Shown: positions 25,530 through 33,483 of the stretch, piece by piece
Layout: each line of letters starts with the position of its first letter
Numbering within the stretch: position 1 is the first letter of the stretch
Assembly (NCBI RefSeq): GCF_003863355.1
Contig: NZ_QQWG01000002.1
Span: 124,001 to 188,000, forward strand
Length of the DNA stretch: 64,000 nucleotides
Source: Ancylomarina euxina
Lineage (GTDB): Bacteria; Bacteroidota; Bacteroidia; Bacteroidales; Marinifilaceae
Direction: 5' to 3'
Position numbers and translations under genes: made by a program
Notes under the pieces: model-generated
Told to the model about the DNA's origin: nothing
The model's input: only the letters and a program-made list of their open reading frames with translations
Database searches by the model: none

Positions 25530-28331
25530 ATGGATGATTCCTGCCACTTTAAAGCTAAATGGTTCGTTTGGGTTCTTGTCTTTCTACTGGGTTTCCTCAG
25601 TAGCCCTATTCTTATTGCCCAGGATGACGAAACCTGTATGATGTGTCATGATGATCCTTATATTGTAAGAGAAGGGAAAAACAAAAAACAATCGGTATGG
25701 GTGGATCACCCTCTTTTACTTAGGTCTATCCACCAAAAAGTAACTTGTATAGCTTGTCATCCTGAATCTGCCGTTGGGAGCGACTGGCCTCACCCAGCTG
25801 AGATGTCACCAGTAAACTGTGGGACTTGTCACGAAGAGGCTCAGACTAAATTTGAAATGGGTATTCATGGTCAGGCATTAAAAAAAAGAGCGAGGTACGC
25901 TCCTGATTGTAAGGAATGTCATGGTTGGCACGATATTTTATCCCATACCAATCCTGCTTGCCGAACTTATAAAATGAATATTCCCATACTTTGTGGAAAG
26001 TGCCATCGGGAAGGGGCTCCTGTCGCTCGAACCTACAAAATTACAGAACACAATATATTACAGAATTATAGTCAAAGTATACATGGGAAGGGTTTGTATA
26101 AGAGTGGTTTAATTGTTACGGCTACTTGTAATAATTGTCATGGGAACCATTTGATATTACCTCATAATAATCGTCTTTCCAGTATTTCTCTTAAGAATAT
26201 TGCTGCTACCTGTATGAAATGTCATGCAAGAATTGAACAGGTACATACCAAAGTCATAAACGAACAACAGTGGGAGAAAAAGCCAGGATCGATACCTGCA
26301 TGTACTGATTGTCACCCACCTCATATCGTAAATATCCAGAATATTCTTGAAAGCATATCCGACCGATCTTGTCTTGCATGCCACGAAAAGAAAGAGATCC
26401 ATAAAATTGTTGGACTGGATACTATTTCTCTTCAGGTTGATGTCAAGTATCTGACAACTTCAGCTCATAATAATATCACTTGTGTAAAATGTCACTCCGA
26501 TGTTTCTGCAAGAAAAAAACGCCCCTGCGAAACGGCTGGTAAAGTTGATTGTTCTTCTTGTCATGCTGAAATATCTGAGATCTATGCGATAAGTGGGCAT
26601 GGCGTGGCCCATCTTGAGGGAAAAGAATCTGCTCCCTATTGCACCGATTGTCATGGGAAGCATCTGGTTAAGTCAAAAAAAGATGAGACATCACCCGTGT
26701 ATCGTCTTTCTATTCCTGCTCTTTGTGGTGGATGTCATCGTGAAGATGGCAGGGCAATTCAGCAAAGCACGCTTAAGGAAGTGGATGCCTATCACGATTA
26801 TTCTTCAAGTGTTCATGGGAAGGGGATGATTAAAAAGGGCCTTTTATCAAGTGCCGTTTGTACGGATTGTCATACCACCCATTTCATGCTAAAAGATAGT
26901 GATGAAAGATCTTCTGTTTATCCAGAAAATATACCCGCGACTTGTGGAACTTGTCATAGAGGGATTTACAATACATACATAAAAAGTGATCATGGCATTA
27001 CGAATAATAAGGATAAGGAAATATATCCCACTTGCACCGTTTGCCATTCGGCTCATTTGATATCCGAAATCGACAAGGATGAATTTATGAATGAAATCAC
27101 CCATCAATGTGGTCTCTGTCATAAGCAATTATCTGATAGTTATTTGGAAACCTACCATGGTAAGGCCTATCAGCTTGGCTATTTACAAGCAGCCAGGTGT
27201 TCCGATTGCCATGGTGCGCATTCCGATATGAATATTAAGCATCCGAACTCAGCTGTGGGATACGACAATATTGTGGCTACCTGCCAGAAATGTCACGAGG
27301 GTGCCAACATGCAATTCACGGGATTTTTAACTCACGCGACTCATAATAATCGGGATAAGTATCCCGTTTTGTATTACACCTTTTGGGGCATGTCTTCTTT
27401 ACTGATCGCGGTTTTCGGATTCTTTGGTTTGCACACACTTCTGTGGTTACCTCAATCTTTGCGGGAAAGAAGAAAAAAGAAGCTTCATAAACCTAAGGGC
27501 AAGGCGATTTATATTCGTCGATTTACCGATAGCCAACGTTATACCCATATCTTCGTTATTCTAAGTTTTGTGATCCTAGCTTTAACGGGCATGCTACTTA
27601 AATTTGCCAATATGCAATGGGCCAGATATTTGGTTGATTTCTTAGGAGGTGTAAAAGTGGCTGGTATTTTGCACCGTTTAGGAGCTGTTGTGACATTCGG
27701 CTACTTTATTTATCACCTTTTTTCACTTATAAGAGGGAAAAGAAAGATGGGACTTCGCTGGTCTGAATTCATTTTTGGTAGCCATTCCATCATGTTCAAT
27801 CGTCAGGATCTTAAAGATTTTTGGGCAAGTGTAAAATGGTTTGTAGGCAGAGGTGAACGGCCTAACTATGGACGATGGACCTATTGGGAAAAATTCGACT
27901 ATCTAGCTGTATTTTGGGGTGTTGCTATTATTGGTTTCACGGGTTTAGTATTGTGGTTCCCCGAAATGTTTACCAAGTTCTTACCCGGATGGCTGATTAA
28001 TGTTGCTCAAATCATACATAGCGACGAAGCCTTGTTGGCTGTCGGCTTTATCTTTACCATTCACTTTTTTAACACCCACTTCCGTCCCGAATCATTCCCT
28101 ATGGATACGGTGATCTTTACCGGGCACGTTTTGCTTGAGGAATATAAGAAAGAGCGCCCCAGAGATTATCAGGAATTGAAAAATTCAGGCAAGTTGGATG
28201 AATGTATCGTCGAAATGGAAATCACAAAAGAAAGAAGTCGATCTGTCAAACTCTTTGGTTTCTTATTTCTGTTTATCGGATTCCTATTAATTGCTCTGAT
28301 TATCTATTCATTATTGTTTGGAGTGAAATAA
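25530..28331 (+). CDS. 19-haem cytochrome c fused to a cytochrome b-like membrane domain
   Basis: A 933-residue protein. After a signal/anchor segment (FVWVLVFLLGFLSSPILIAQ) I count 19 CxxCH haem c motifs between about residues 35 and 595 (e.g. CMMCH, CIACH, CGTCH, CVKCH, CQKCH). The haem region contains an internal duplication: two blocks share CHRE, SxxHGKG and KxGL before the next CxxCH. The C-terminal 310 residues have about six membrane segments with conserved histidines (ILHRLGAVVTFGYFIYH, IIHSDEALLAVGFIFTIHFF) like b-type cytochromes that oxidise quinol. I infer electron transfer between the quinone pool and a periplasmic or outer-surface acceptor. The terminal acceptor is unknown and no dedicated reductase is adjacent. 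Confidence 0.88.
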   Translation: MDDSCHFKAKWFVWVLVFLLGFLSSPILIAQDDETCMMCHDDPYIVREGKNKKQSVWVDHPLLLRSIHQKVTCIACHPESAVGSDWPHPAEMSPVNCGTCHEEAQTKFEMGIHGQALKKRARYAPDCKECHGWHDILSHTNPACRTYKMNIPILCGKCHREGAPVARTYKITEHNILQNYSQSIHGKGLYKSGLIVTATCNNCHGNHLILPHNNRLSSISLKNIAATCMKCHARIEQVHTKVINEQQWEKKPGSIPACTDCHPPHIVNIQNILESISDRSCLACHEKKEIHKIVGLDTISLQVDVKYLTTSAHNNITCVKCHSDVSARKKRPCETAGKVDCSSCHAEISEIYAISGHGVAHLEGKESAPYCTDCHGKHLVKSKKDETSPVYRLSIPALCGGCHREDGRAIQQSTLKEVDAYHDYSSSVHGKGMIKKGLLSSAVCTDCHTTHFMLKDSDERSSVYPENIPATCGTCHRGIYNTYIKSDHGITNNKDKEIYPTCTVCHSAHLISEIDKDEFMNEITHQCGLCHKQLSDSYLETYHGKAYQLGYLQAARCSDCHGAHSDMNIKHPNSAVGYDNIVATCQKCHEGANMQFTGFLTHATHNNRDKYPVLYYTFWGMSSLLIAVFGFFGLHTLLWLPQSLRERRKKKLHKPKGKAIYIRRFTDSQRYTHIFVILSFVILALTGMLLKFANMQWARYLVDFLGGVKVAGILHRLGAVVTFGYFIYHLFSLIRGKRKMGLRWSEFIFGSHSIMFNRQDLKDFWASVKWFVGRGERPNYGRWTYWEKFDYLAVFWGVAIIGFTGLVLWFPEMFTKFLPGWLINVAQIIHSDEALLAVGFIFTIHFFNTHFRPESFPMDTVIFTGHVLLEEYKKERPRDYQELKNSGKLDECIVEMEITKERSRSVKLFGFLFLFIGFLLIALIIYSLLFGVK

Positions 28332-28364
28332 ATAAGCAGAAGGCTAAAATAGTGCTGATATCAT

Positions 28365-28394
28365 TTGCCGGGGGATTTATCCTCCGGTTTTTTT
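28365..28394 (+). terminator. intrinsic terminator after the multihaem cytochrome gene
   Basis: CCGGGGGAT-TT-ATCCTCCGG (one wobble) followed by a T run. It lies inside the 5' extension of the track ORF 28202-30688, which supports the later start of the KamA-like gene. Confidence 0.8.
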
Positions 28395-28492
28395 TGTTTG
28401 AATATCAAATGAAAGGAGCTTGCAATTGGGAATGGATTAGCAAAAAACTTAAAAAAATCGTATTTTATAGAGAATGCAAAAAAACAAGAACA

Positions 28493-30688
28493 ATGAGTTC
28501 GAAAGTACATCAGCTGGATCATATCGCTATAACAGTAAAATCGCACATGCTTTTAAAGCAACTTTTAAAAGTAAGTCCGGTTTTAGAAGAGATTATGCGA
28601 AATGCCAAAAATTCAACTGAAGCTTTGGTTGGTGTTAGGAATTGGGTGCTCGAAGAGTTGAAAAAACACGATGAAGCCTACCAGTTTTACAAGGGGATAG
28701 TCAAAGGACGGGAAGCTTATGAGAAACTAACTTGGCGAGATTTTGCATCTATTAGAATACTCGATTATATTGACAATGCGGGGCGTGAATTTGATGATCC
28801 AAATATTGGAGGTGAAAAAGCGGTCAGTAATCCTATCAAATTAATTTGGCTTGCCGTCAATTTTGGAACCGGTGGAGCTAAACCTTATTTCTTCAACGAC
28901 ATGCTTTATTTATTTCGTCAGTTTTGTGGCGATTACAAGCGTGAAATGCCAAGTCGTAAAAAGCTTGAAGAGTGGATGAATCGTTGGAGTACAGGACTTG
29001 ATCCCCGAATTATAAAACTCAGGGAAGAAAATCGTGAACGTATTATCAAAGTATTCATTAAAAAAATTGATTCGGGTGAGATAAAAACGAAGAGCTATGT
29101 GTTTCCTCTCAATTTGAGCGAAGAGCAAAAATACCTTATGATGCTTAAATGGTGGGATGATTATAGGTTTCATTTAAGTTTTGCAGTTCGTACCCCCGAT
29201 TTGTTAAACGAGCTATTGGATGATTCTCTTGATCCCGATTCAATGAAGATTCTTTATGAGGCTGAAAAGAAGGGAATCCCTTTTTTTATCAACCCCTATT
29301 ATTTATCCTTGCTTCATGTACGGGTTCCCTATTTTGCTATTGGTGCTGATTTGGCAATTAGGTATTATGTGGTGTATAGCCAGCAATTAATTGATGAATA
29401 TGGTCATATTGTGGCCTGGGAAAAGGAAGATTTGGTTGAGCCCGGAAAACCCAATGCGGCGGGTTGGATTTTGCCGTCGATTCATAATATTCATCGTCGT
29501 TATCCTGAGGTGGCTATTTTAATCCCCGATACCATGGGGCGAGCTTGTGCGGGGCTTTGTGCTTCCTGCCAGCGTATGTTCGATTTTCAACGAGGTAATT
29601 TGAATTTTAATCTAGATAAATTAAAACCCCAAGAAAGTTGGCCTGGGAAATTAAACCGTTTGCTTGAATATTTTGAATTCGATTCTCAATTGCGCGATAT
29701 TTTAATTACCGGAGGAGATGCTTTTATGTGTTCGAATCGCTCCTTGGAACAAATTTTGGATGCCGTTTATGAGATGGCTGCACGAAAAAAGAAAGCGAAT
29801 GAAAAACGCAAGGAGGGGGAGAAATATGCTGAGATTTTAAGGGTACGTTTAGGGACAAGAATACCGGTTTATTTACCACAAAGAGTTAGCTCGGAATTTG
29901 TGCAGGTTCTGAAAGACTTTAAACACAAAGCATCGCAACTAGGGGTAAAAAAGTTTATTGTTCAAACGCATTTTGAATCCTCCATGGAGCTTACGCCCGA
30001 AGCCCGAGAAGCAGTGCGCTTACTCAATATGGCGGGCTGGACCGTAACCAATCAATTGGTATTAACATCGGCAGCATCGCGCCGGGGGCATTCATCAAAA
30101 CTTCGTCAAGTCCTGAATGAAATTGGGGTTTTGAATTACTATACCTTTAGTGTAAAGGGGTATATGGAAAACAGCTTCAATTTTGCTACCAATGAGCGAT
30201 CGGTTCAGGAGTTAACAGAGGAGAAAAGAATTGGACAGATTCCGCCAAAGTATGAGGATGAAATAAGTGATTTTCCAACTCATGCTGAGGTACTGGTTGA
30301 TAATATTCATGATTTAATGCGAAAAGCAGCTTTGCCATTTCTTGCAACGGATCGAAATGTTTTGAACTTACCTGGGGTTGGAAAGAGTATGACATTCAGG
30401 ACGATTGGTATTACACGTTACGGACGAAGAATACTGGAGTTTGAGTTGGACAAAACCCGTGCCCATAGCCCGGCTGTGCACGAGATGGATAAGGTTATTA
30501 TTATTGAATCGAAGTCGATAGGTGAGTATCTAAACCAATTAGATGAAATAGGTGAAGACATTGTCAATTATGAAAGCATTTGGGGCTATTCCATAGGTGA
30601 AACCGAACCCCGAATGAGTTTGTTTGAATACCCCGAATACGATTATAAACTGACCGATGAGGTGACCAATTTGGGAGAGATTGAATAG
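28493..30688 (+). CDS. KamA-family radical SAM / PLP protein (lysine 2,3-aminomutase-like), long form
   Basis: A 731-residue radical SAM protein. The cluster motif CAGLCASC (Cys352, 356, 359) is followed by DILITGGDAFM and RLGTRIPVYLPQRV, both diagnostic of lysine 2,3-aminomutase relatives, and by HFESSMELTPEA and NQLVLTS. Lys631 in LPGVGKSMTF is the likely PLP lysine. True KamA (about 416 aa) has its cluster near residue 125, so this protein has about 220 additional N-terminal residues, helical and uncharacterised. It may be an amino-acid aminomutase or a diverged radical SAM enzyme; no kam pathway genes are present. The track start (28202) overlaps the cytochrome gene and spans a terminator, so I chose the ATG at 28493 (MSSKVHQLDH). 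Confidence 0.82.
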   Translation: MSSKVHQLDHIAITVKSHMLLKQLLKVSPVLEEIMRNAKNSTEALVGVRNWVLEELKKHDEAYQFYKGIVKGREAYEKLTWRDFASIRILDYIDNAGREFDDPNIGGEKAVSNPIKLIWLAVNFGTGGAKPYFFNDMLYLFRQFCGDYKREMPSRKKLEEWMNRWSTGLDPRIIKLREENRERIIKVFIKKIDSGEIKTKSYVFPLNLSEEQKYLMMLKWWDDYRFHLSFAVRTPDLLNELLDDSLDPDSMKILYEAEKKGIPFFINPYYLSLLHVRVPYFAIGADLAIRYYVVYSQQLIDEYGHIVAWEKEDLVEPGKPNAAGWILPSIHNIHRRYPEVAILIPDTMGRACAGLCASCQRMFDFQRGNLNFNLDKLKPQESWPGKLNRLLEYFEFDSQLRDILITGGDAFMCSNRSLEQILDAVYEMAARKKKANEKRKEGEKYAEILRVRLGTRIPVYLPQRVSSEFVQVLKDFKHKASQLGVKKFIVQTHFESSMELTPEAREAVRLLNMAGWTVTNQLVLTSAASRRGHSSKLRQVLNEIGVLNYYTFSVKGYMENSFNFATNERSVQELTEEKRIGQIPPKYEDEISDFPTHAEVLVDNIHDLMRKAALPFLATDRNVLNLPGVGKSMTFRTIGITRYGRRILEFELDKTRAHSPAVHEMDKVIIIESKSIGEYLNQLDEIGEDIVNYESIWGYSIGETEPRMSLFEYPEYDYKLTDEVTNLGEIE

Positions 30689-30692
30689 CTAG

Positions 30693-30718
30693 CCCCATGA
30701 TTTATCATGGGGGCTTAA
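30693..30718 (+). terminator. hairpin after the KamA-like gene
   Basis: GCCCCATGA-TTTA-TCATGGGGGC with one bulged G, a few bases after the stop codon. The T run is weak; a second, wobble-rich hairpin with a strong T run (ACTGGAGG/CCCTTCGGT) follows at about 30740-30770. Confidence 0.6.
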
Positions 30719-30770
30719 AAGATGAATATCAATATAATTTACTGGAGGATTTACCCTTCGGTTTTTTTTG

Positions 30771-30872
30771 ATGTTTGAAACTTCTTTAAGAAATAGTAAA
30801 GCTATTATTTCTTTCAGCAGCCCTAATATTTGTTCCAGCAGAGCCGCTATTATTTACAGTAGTGCTAATTGA
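30771..30872 (+). CDS. tiny ORF with degenerate internal repeats (doubtful gene)
   Basis: A 33-codon ORF starts at the ATG right after the T run of the second hairpin. It reads through a degenerate DNA repeat of about 24 bp (units around GCTATTATTT and CAGCAG/CAGTAG), giving AIISFSSPNICSS then AAIIYSSAN. It could be a repeat-derived fragment rather than a gene. The remainder of the 620-bp gap 30689-31308 shows no convincing gene; there is only a 36-codon open stretch ending at 31142 without a start codon. Confidence 0.2.
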   Translation: MFETSLRNSKAIISFSSPNICSSRAAIIYSSAN

Positions 30873-31308
30873 TCTTTTAGTTGTGGATTTATTCATGGAA
30901 CTGTGTCTGACCATTTTTTTTTAAAGTGTTATCTATTGACGGACAAAACCTATATTGAAAGGTGGCGATAAAGGGACTATTTTATCAAGAACTTGCCGCT
31001 TGGTTAATATCTCTTGGGTTTTAAGCGTTAAGCCTATCAGTTAGAAGCACGTAGGGGGCTTATTGTAACAGATGAAACGTTGATTCTTATTATTGAGTTT
31101 ATACTAGAAACTGCAGGAGAATCTGAATTGATTGAAGTGTAAACTTTACCAATTAGTAGAACTCTGACGAATGAAACCCACATAATTTGAATTTTAGTAT
31201 TTTTTTATGTTGATAATTATTTAAAATGATCCTAAGTGTTTGTTTAAATATTATGTTTTGATTTATAATATATAATGTTTAATTTTATAGATAAATTAAA
31301 ATAATATA

Positions 31309-32454
31309 ATGAAAAGGATAATTTCACTAATTCTGATAATTGGTTTTTCTTTTACTTTAAAGGCACAGAAGAGTCGTAAGCTTTCACATGTTGATAAAAT
31401 TATGCATCAAATTTCTGATTCATCTAGTCATTATACTCAAAGTATTGCAGATTATGTTAATACGGAGTTTGTTACTCAGAAAGAAAAGGCTAGAGCAATA
31501 TTTTTCTGGATAGCTAAAAATATTTATTATGATTGTGATAGTATGTTTTCTTATTCAAATTTGAAAAGTGATGAAATTCTTAAAACAAGGAAAGGAGTTT
31601 GTCGTGATTTTACAAATCTGTATTCAGAGATTGCCAATAAAGTTGGTATTAAAACTTATATTATAACAGGGTATACAAGGGAATTGAAACTAGTCAATTA
31701 TAATATGCATGCGTGGTGCGCTTCAATGATTGATTCTACTTGGTATTTGATTGATCCAACTTGGGGTTCAGGTTCTATCAAAAATAACCTTTACATCAAA
31801 GATCTAAATAATGATTATTTTATGATGAGACCTGAGCGCTTTATAAAAACACATATACCTTTTGACCCTCTATGGCAATTTTCAAATTATCCAATTACTA
31901 AAAGAGAGTTTCATGAAAGTAAATCAAAAGCAAGTAAAAGAGTGGTGTCTTTCAATTTTATAAACACCCTAAAAGCATACGAAAAACAAACAGAAATTGA
32001 GAGATTAATTAGTATATGTTCCAGAATAAAAAGTAATGGTATTTCTTGCTATTTAGATTATGATAATCTTCAGCATTTAAGGGCTGAAATACAAAAGAGT
32101 TATGATAAAATAAATACGGAATATTATAATTTAGCTTTGAAGAATTTTAATGAAGGAATAATCTTATCAAATGAGTATATTGATTATAAGAATAAATATT
32201 ATATACCTTACAAGAGTGATGAAGAGATAAAAGAAATGCTTGATGAAGTTGATCAATTGTTCAATTTATCGTTAAGTCAATTAAAACTTGTTAAAAATGT
32301 ATCATCAAATTTGAAAATTAATGTTGATTATTTATATATATCAATTGATAAAGCACTTAATGATTTAAATGACACCAAAATGAAATTGGGAAAGTATCTT
32401 AAAATTGCAAAAGAATACAGGAAATCATTATCTACAAATAAGGAATTTAAATGA
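31309..32454 (+). CDS. secreted transglutaminase-like (papain-fold) protein
   Basis: A 381-residue protein with a signal peptide (MKRIISLILIIGFSFTLKAQ) and a transglutaminase-like core. The Cys is in RKGVCRDFTNLYSE, His in MHAWCASM, and Asp in TWYLIDPTWGSG, all in the right order for a catalytic Cys-His-Asp triad. The C-terminal half (about 215-380) is long and helical, with coiled-coil-like charge patterns. Such proteins may act as proteases, cross-linkers or amidases in the periplasm; the substrate is unknown. The gene is AT-richer than its neighbours. Its stop overlaps the start of the next small gene by 4 bp, implying coupled translation. Confidence 0.82.
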   Translation: MKRIISLILIIGFSFTLKAQKSRKLSHVDKIMHQISDSSSHYTQSIADYVNTEFVTQKEKARAIFFWIAKNIYYDCDSMFSYSNLKSDEILKTRKGVCRDFTNLYSEIANKVGIKTYIITGYTRELKLVNYNMHAWCASMIDSTWYLIDPTWGSGSIKNNLYIKDLNNDYFMMRPERFIKTHIPFDPLWQFSNYPITKREFHESKSKASKRVVSFNFINTLKAYEKQTEIERLISICSRIKSNGISCYLDYDNLQHLRAEIQKSYDKINTEYYNLALKNFNEGIILSNEYIDYKNKYYIPYKSDEEIKEMLDEVDQLFNLSLSQLKLVKNVSSNLKINVDYLYISIDKALNDLNDTKMKLGKYLKIAKEYRKSLSTNKEFK

Positions 32455-32732
32455 GTAGTGCAGGCCATGTTTTAGATATGATTATTAGGATGAGGCAGAA
32501 TCGTGCTATTAGAACATCTAATAAGCAAAAGTTCAGATCAAATAATCGAGAGGCAGCACATAGAGATAATGGTGCTGAAGCTTTGCATTATAAAGTAGTG
32601 CCTAAAGAGAGGCTTAAGAACATTAAAGCTAAGATTCGATTGAAAGCTCGTTTCGAACAAAGAAAGGAAATAATCGTGATTTTTATTTTTTTTATGCTTG
32701 TTATATTTATCGTCTATACTTATATGATTTAG
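32451..32732 (+). CDS. small basic protein with C-terminal membrane anchor
   Basis: A 93-residue protein whose ATG overlaps the upstream stop (ATGA). The N-terminus MSSAGHVLDMIIRMRQNR is followed by a very basic region (KERLKNIKAKIRLKARFEQRK) and one C-terminal membrane helix (IIVIFIFFMLVIFIVYTYMI). Proteins starting with MSSAGH and rich in Arg/Lys occur widely in Bacteroidota as conserved hypotheticals, as far as I recall. The coupling to a transglutaminase-like protein is the only functional clue. Confidence 0.65.
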   Translation: MSSAGHVLDMIIRMRQNRAIRTSNKQKFRSNNREAAHRDNGAEALHYKVVPKERLKNIKAKIRLKARFEQRKEIIVIFIFFMLVIFIVYTYMI

Positions 32733-32929
32733 GACTTGAAAATGAATTTTTCATTCTAAGAAGAGATCGGGAAATAGCTAATCTATATTATTTTCACCAG
32801 TGAAAAAAGCTGTGAAAGTAATATGAACCTGAAAATATTTTAAAAATAAGAAAGCCCATAAATACTGCTGTTGTGGATTCTTATTTAGAATGAAGAATGC
32901 GGATAAAATCAGGTTTGGAAATCGTAGGA

Positions 32930-32962
32930 TTTGGAAATAAAAGATTTTATAAGCTATATTTG
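32930..32962 (+). promoter_or_regulatory. candidate promoter of the ilv operon
   Basis: TTTG (32930-32933), 21 bp, then TATATTTG (32955-32962), a perfect TAnnTTTG -7 box. It is positioned to transcribe both attenuator leaders before ilvD. Confidence 0.55.
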
Positions 32963-32972
32963 TCGCATAGAT

Positions 32973-33021
32973 TTGTCAACGTAATCAGATCGAAAGAGAG
33001 ATTGTAAAGGTTCGTTGACAA
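32973..33021 (+). promoter_or_regulatory. 5' stem structure in the ilv leader RNA
   Basis: A perfect 9-bp inverted repeat, TTGTCAACG / CGTTGACAA, enclosing 31 nt. It starts about 10 nt after the predicted -7 box, so it would be the very 5' end of the ilv transcript and could stabilise it or regulate it. Confidence 0.4.
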
Positions 33022-33079
33022 GATTAAATAAAAAGGATTTCAATGAATTATTGAGGAATCCGAAAATAGAAAAAGCAAT

Positions 33080-33163
33080 ATGCAATTTAATACAATCATT
33101 ATTATCAACGTCATTATTCGCGTCCTAATTGGACATGAATCGAGGTTGTGCATATTTAATTAA
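33080..33163 (+). CDS. ilv leader peptide 1
   Basis: A 27-residue ORF, too short for the track. It is dominated by branched-chain residues (TIIIINVIIRVLI) and is followed 27 bp later by an intrinsic terminator, the layout of a ribosome-mediated attenuator. GAGGTT near its end (33142-33147) can pair with AGCCTC in the terminator stem, a possible antiterminator. Confidence 0.8.
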   Translation: MQFNTIIIINVIIRVLIGHESRLCIFN

Positions 33164-33190
33164 ACGAAACAAGTTTTACAAAATATTCAA

Positions 33191-33222
33191 AAGCCTCTTC
33201 CGAAACGAAGGGGCTTTTTTTT
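33191..33222 (+). terminator. attenuator terminator 1 (ilv)
   Basis: AAGCCTCTTC-CGAAAC-GAAGGGGCTT (one wobble) followed by eight T. It ends before leader peptide 2 begins, so transcription must pass it to reach the second attenuator. Confidence 0.85.
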
Positions 33223-33237
33223 AGATCAGATTATTAT

Positions 33238-33327
33238 ATGTTATCAAGTAAGCTAGTCATTATTATCATTATTATGGTCATCGTCATTATTAGAATGAGG
33301 ATGAGGGAAGGCATGCACACACAATAA
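33238..33327 (+). CDS. ilv leader peptide 2
   Basis: A 29-residue ORF with an uninterrupted run of regulatory codons (LVIIIIIMVIVII). AGGGAAG at 33304-33310, inside its 3' end, is perfectly complementary to CTTCCCT at 33354-33360 in the terminator stem. A ribosome stalled on the Ile/Val codons would leave this segment free to form the antiterminator; one that finishes the peptide would cover it. This is the classic attenuation logic. Confidence 0.85.
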   Translation: MLSSKLVIIIIIMVIVIIRMRMREGMHTQ

Positions 33328-33349
33328 TTCGAACTAACGAAATTATGAG

Positions 33350-33381
33350 CGCTCTTCCCTAAACGGAAGGGCGTTTTTTTT
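33350..33381 (+). terminator. attenuator terminator 2 (ilv)
   Basis: CGCTCTTCC-CTAAAC-GGAAGGGCG (one wobble) followed by eight T, 103 bp before the ilvD start. Confidence 0.88.
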
Positions 33382-33483
33382 GCTGGTTCCTGAGTGGAGT
33401 CGAAGTAAGGATAACAGAAAACTGACAACCGATCACTGAGAATTGAATAAAAGAAAAACGACAACAATAAAATATTAACCAAG

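Noticed and set aside
28202-28492. N-terminal extension of the KamA-like ORF in the track
   Set aside because: It overlaps the end of the cytochrome gene, passes through a terminator hairpin and has low-complexity translation; the ATG at 28493 is the natural start.
31032-31142. 36-codon open stretch ending in a stop (AYQLEARRGLIVTDETLI...) in the 30.7-31.3 kb gap, possibly a transposase remnant
   Set aside because: No start codon, stops in frame upstream and no family motif I can name; too little to call a pseudogene.
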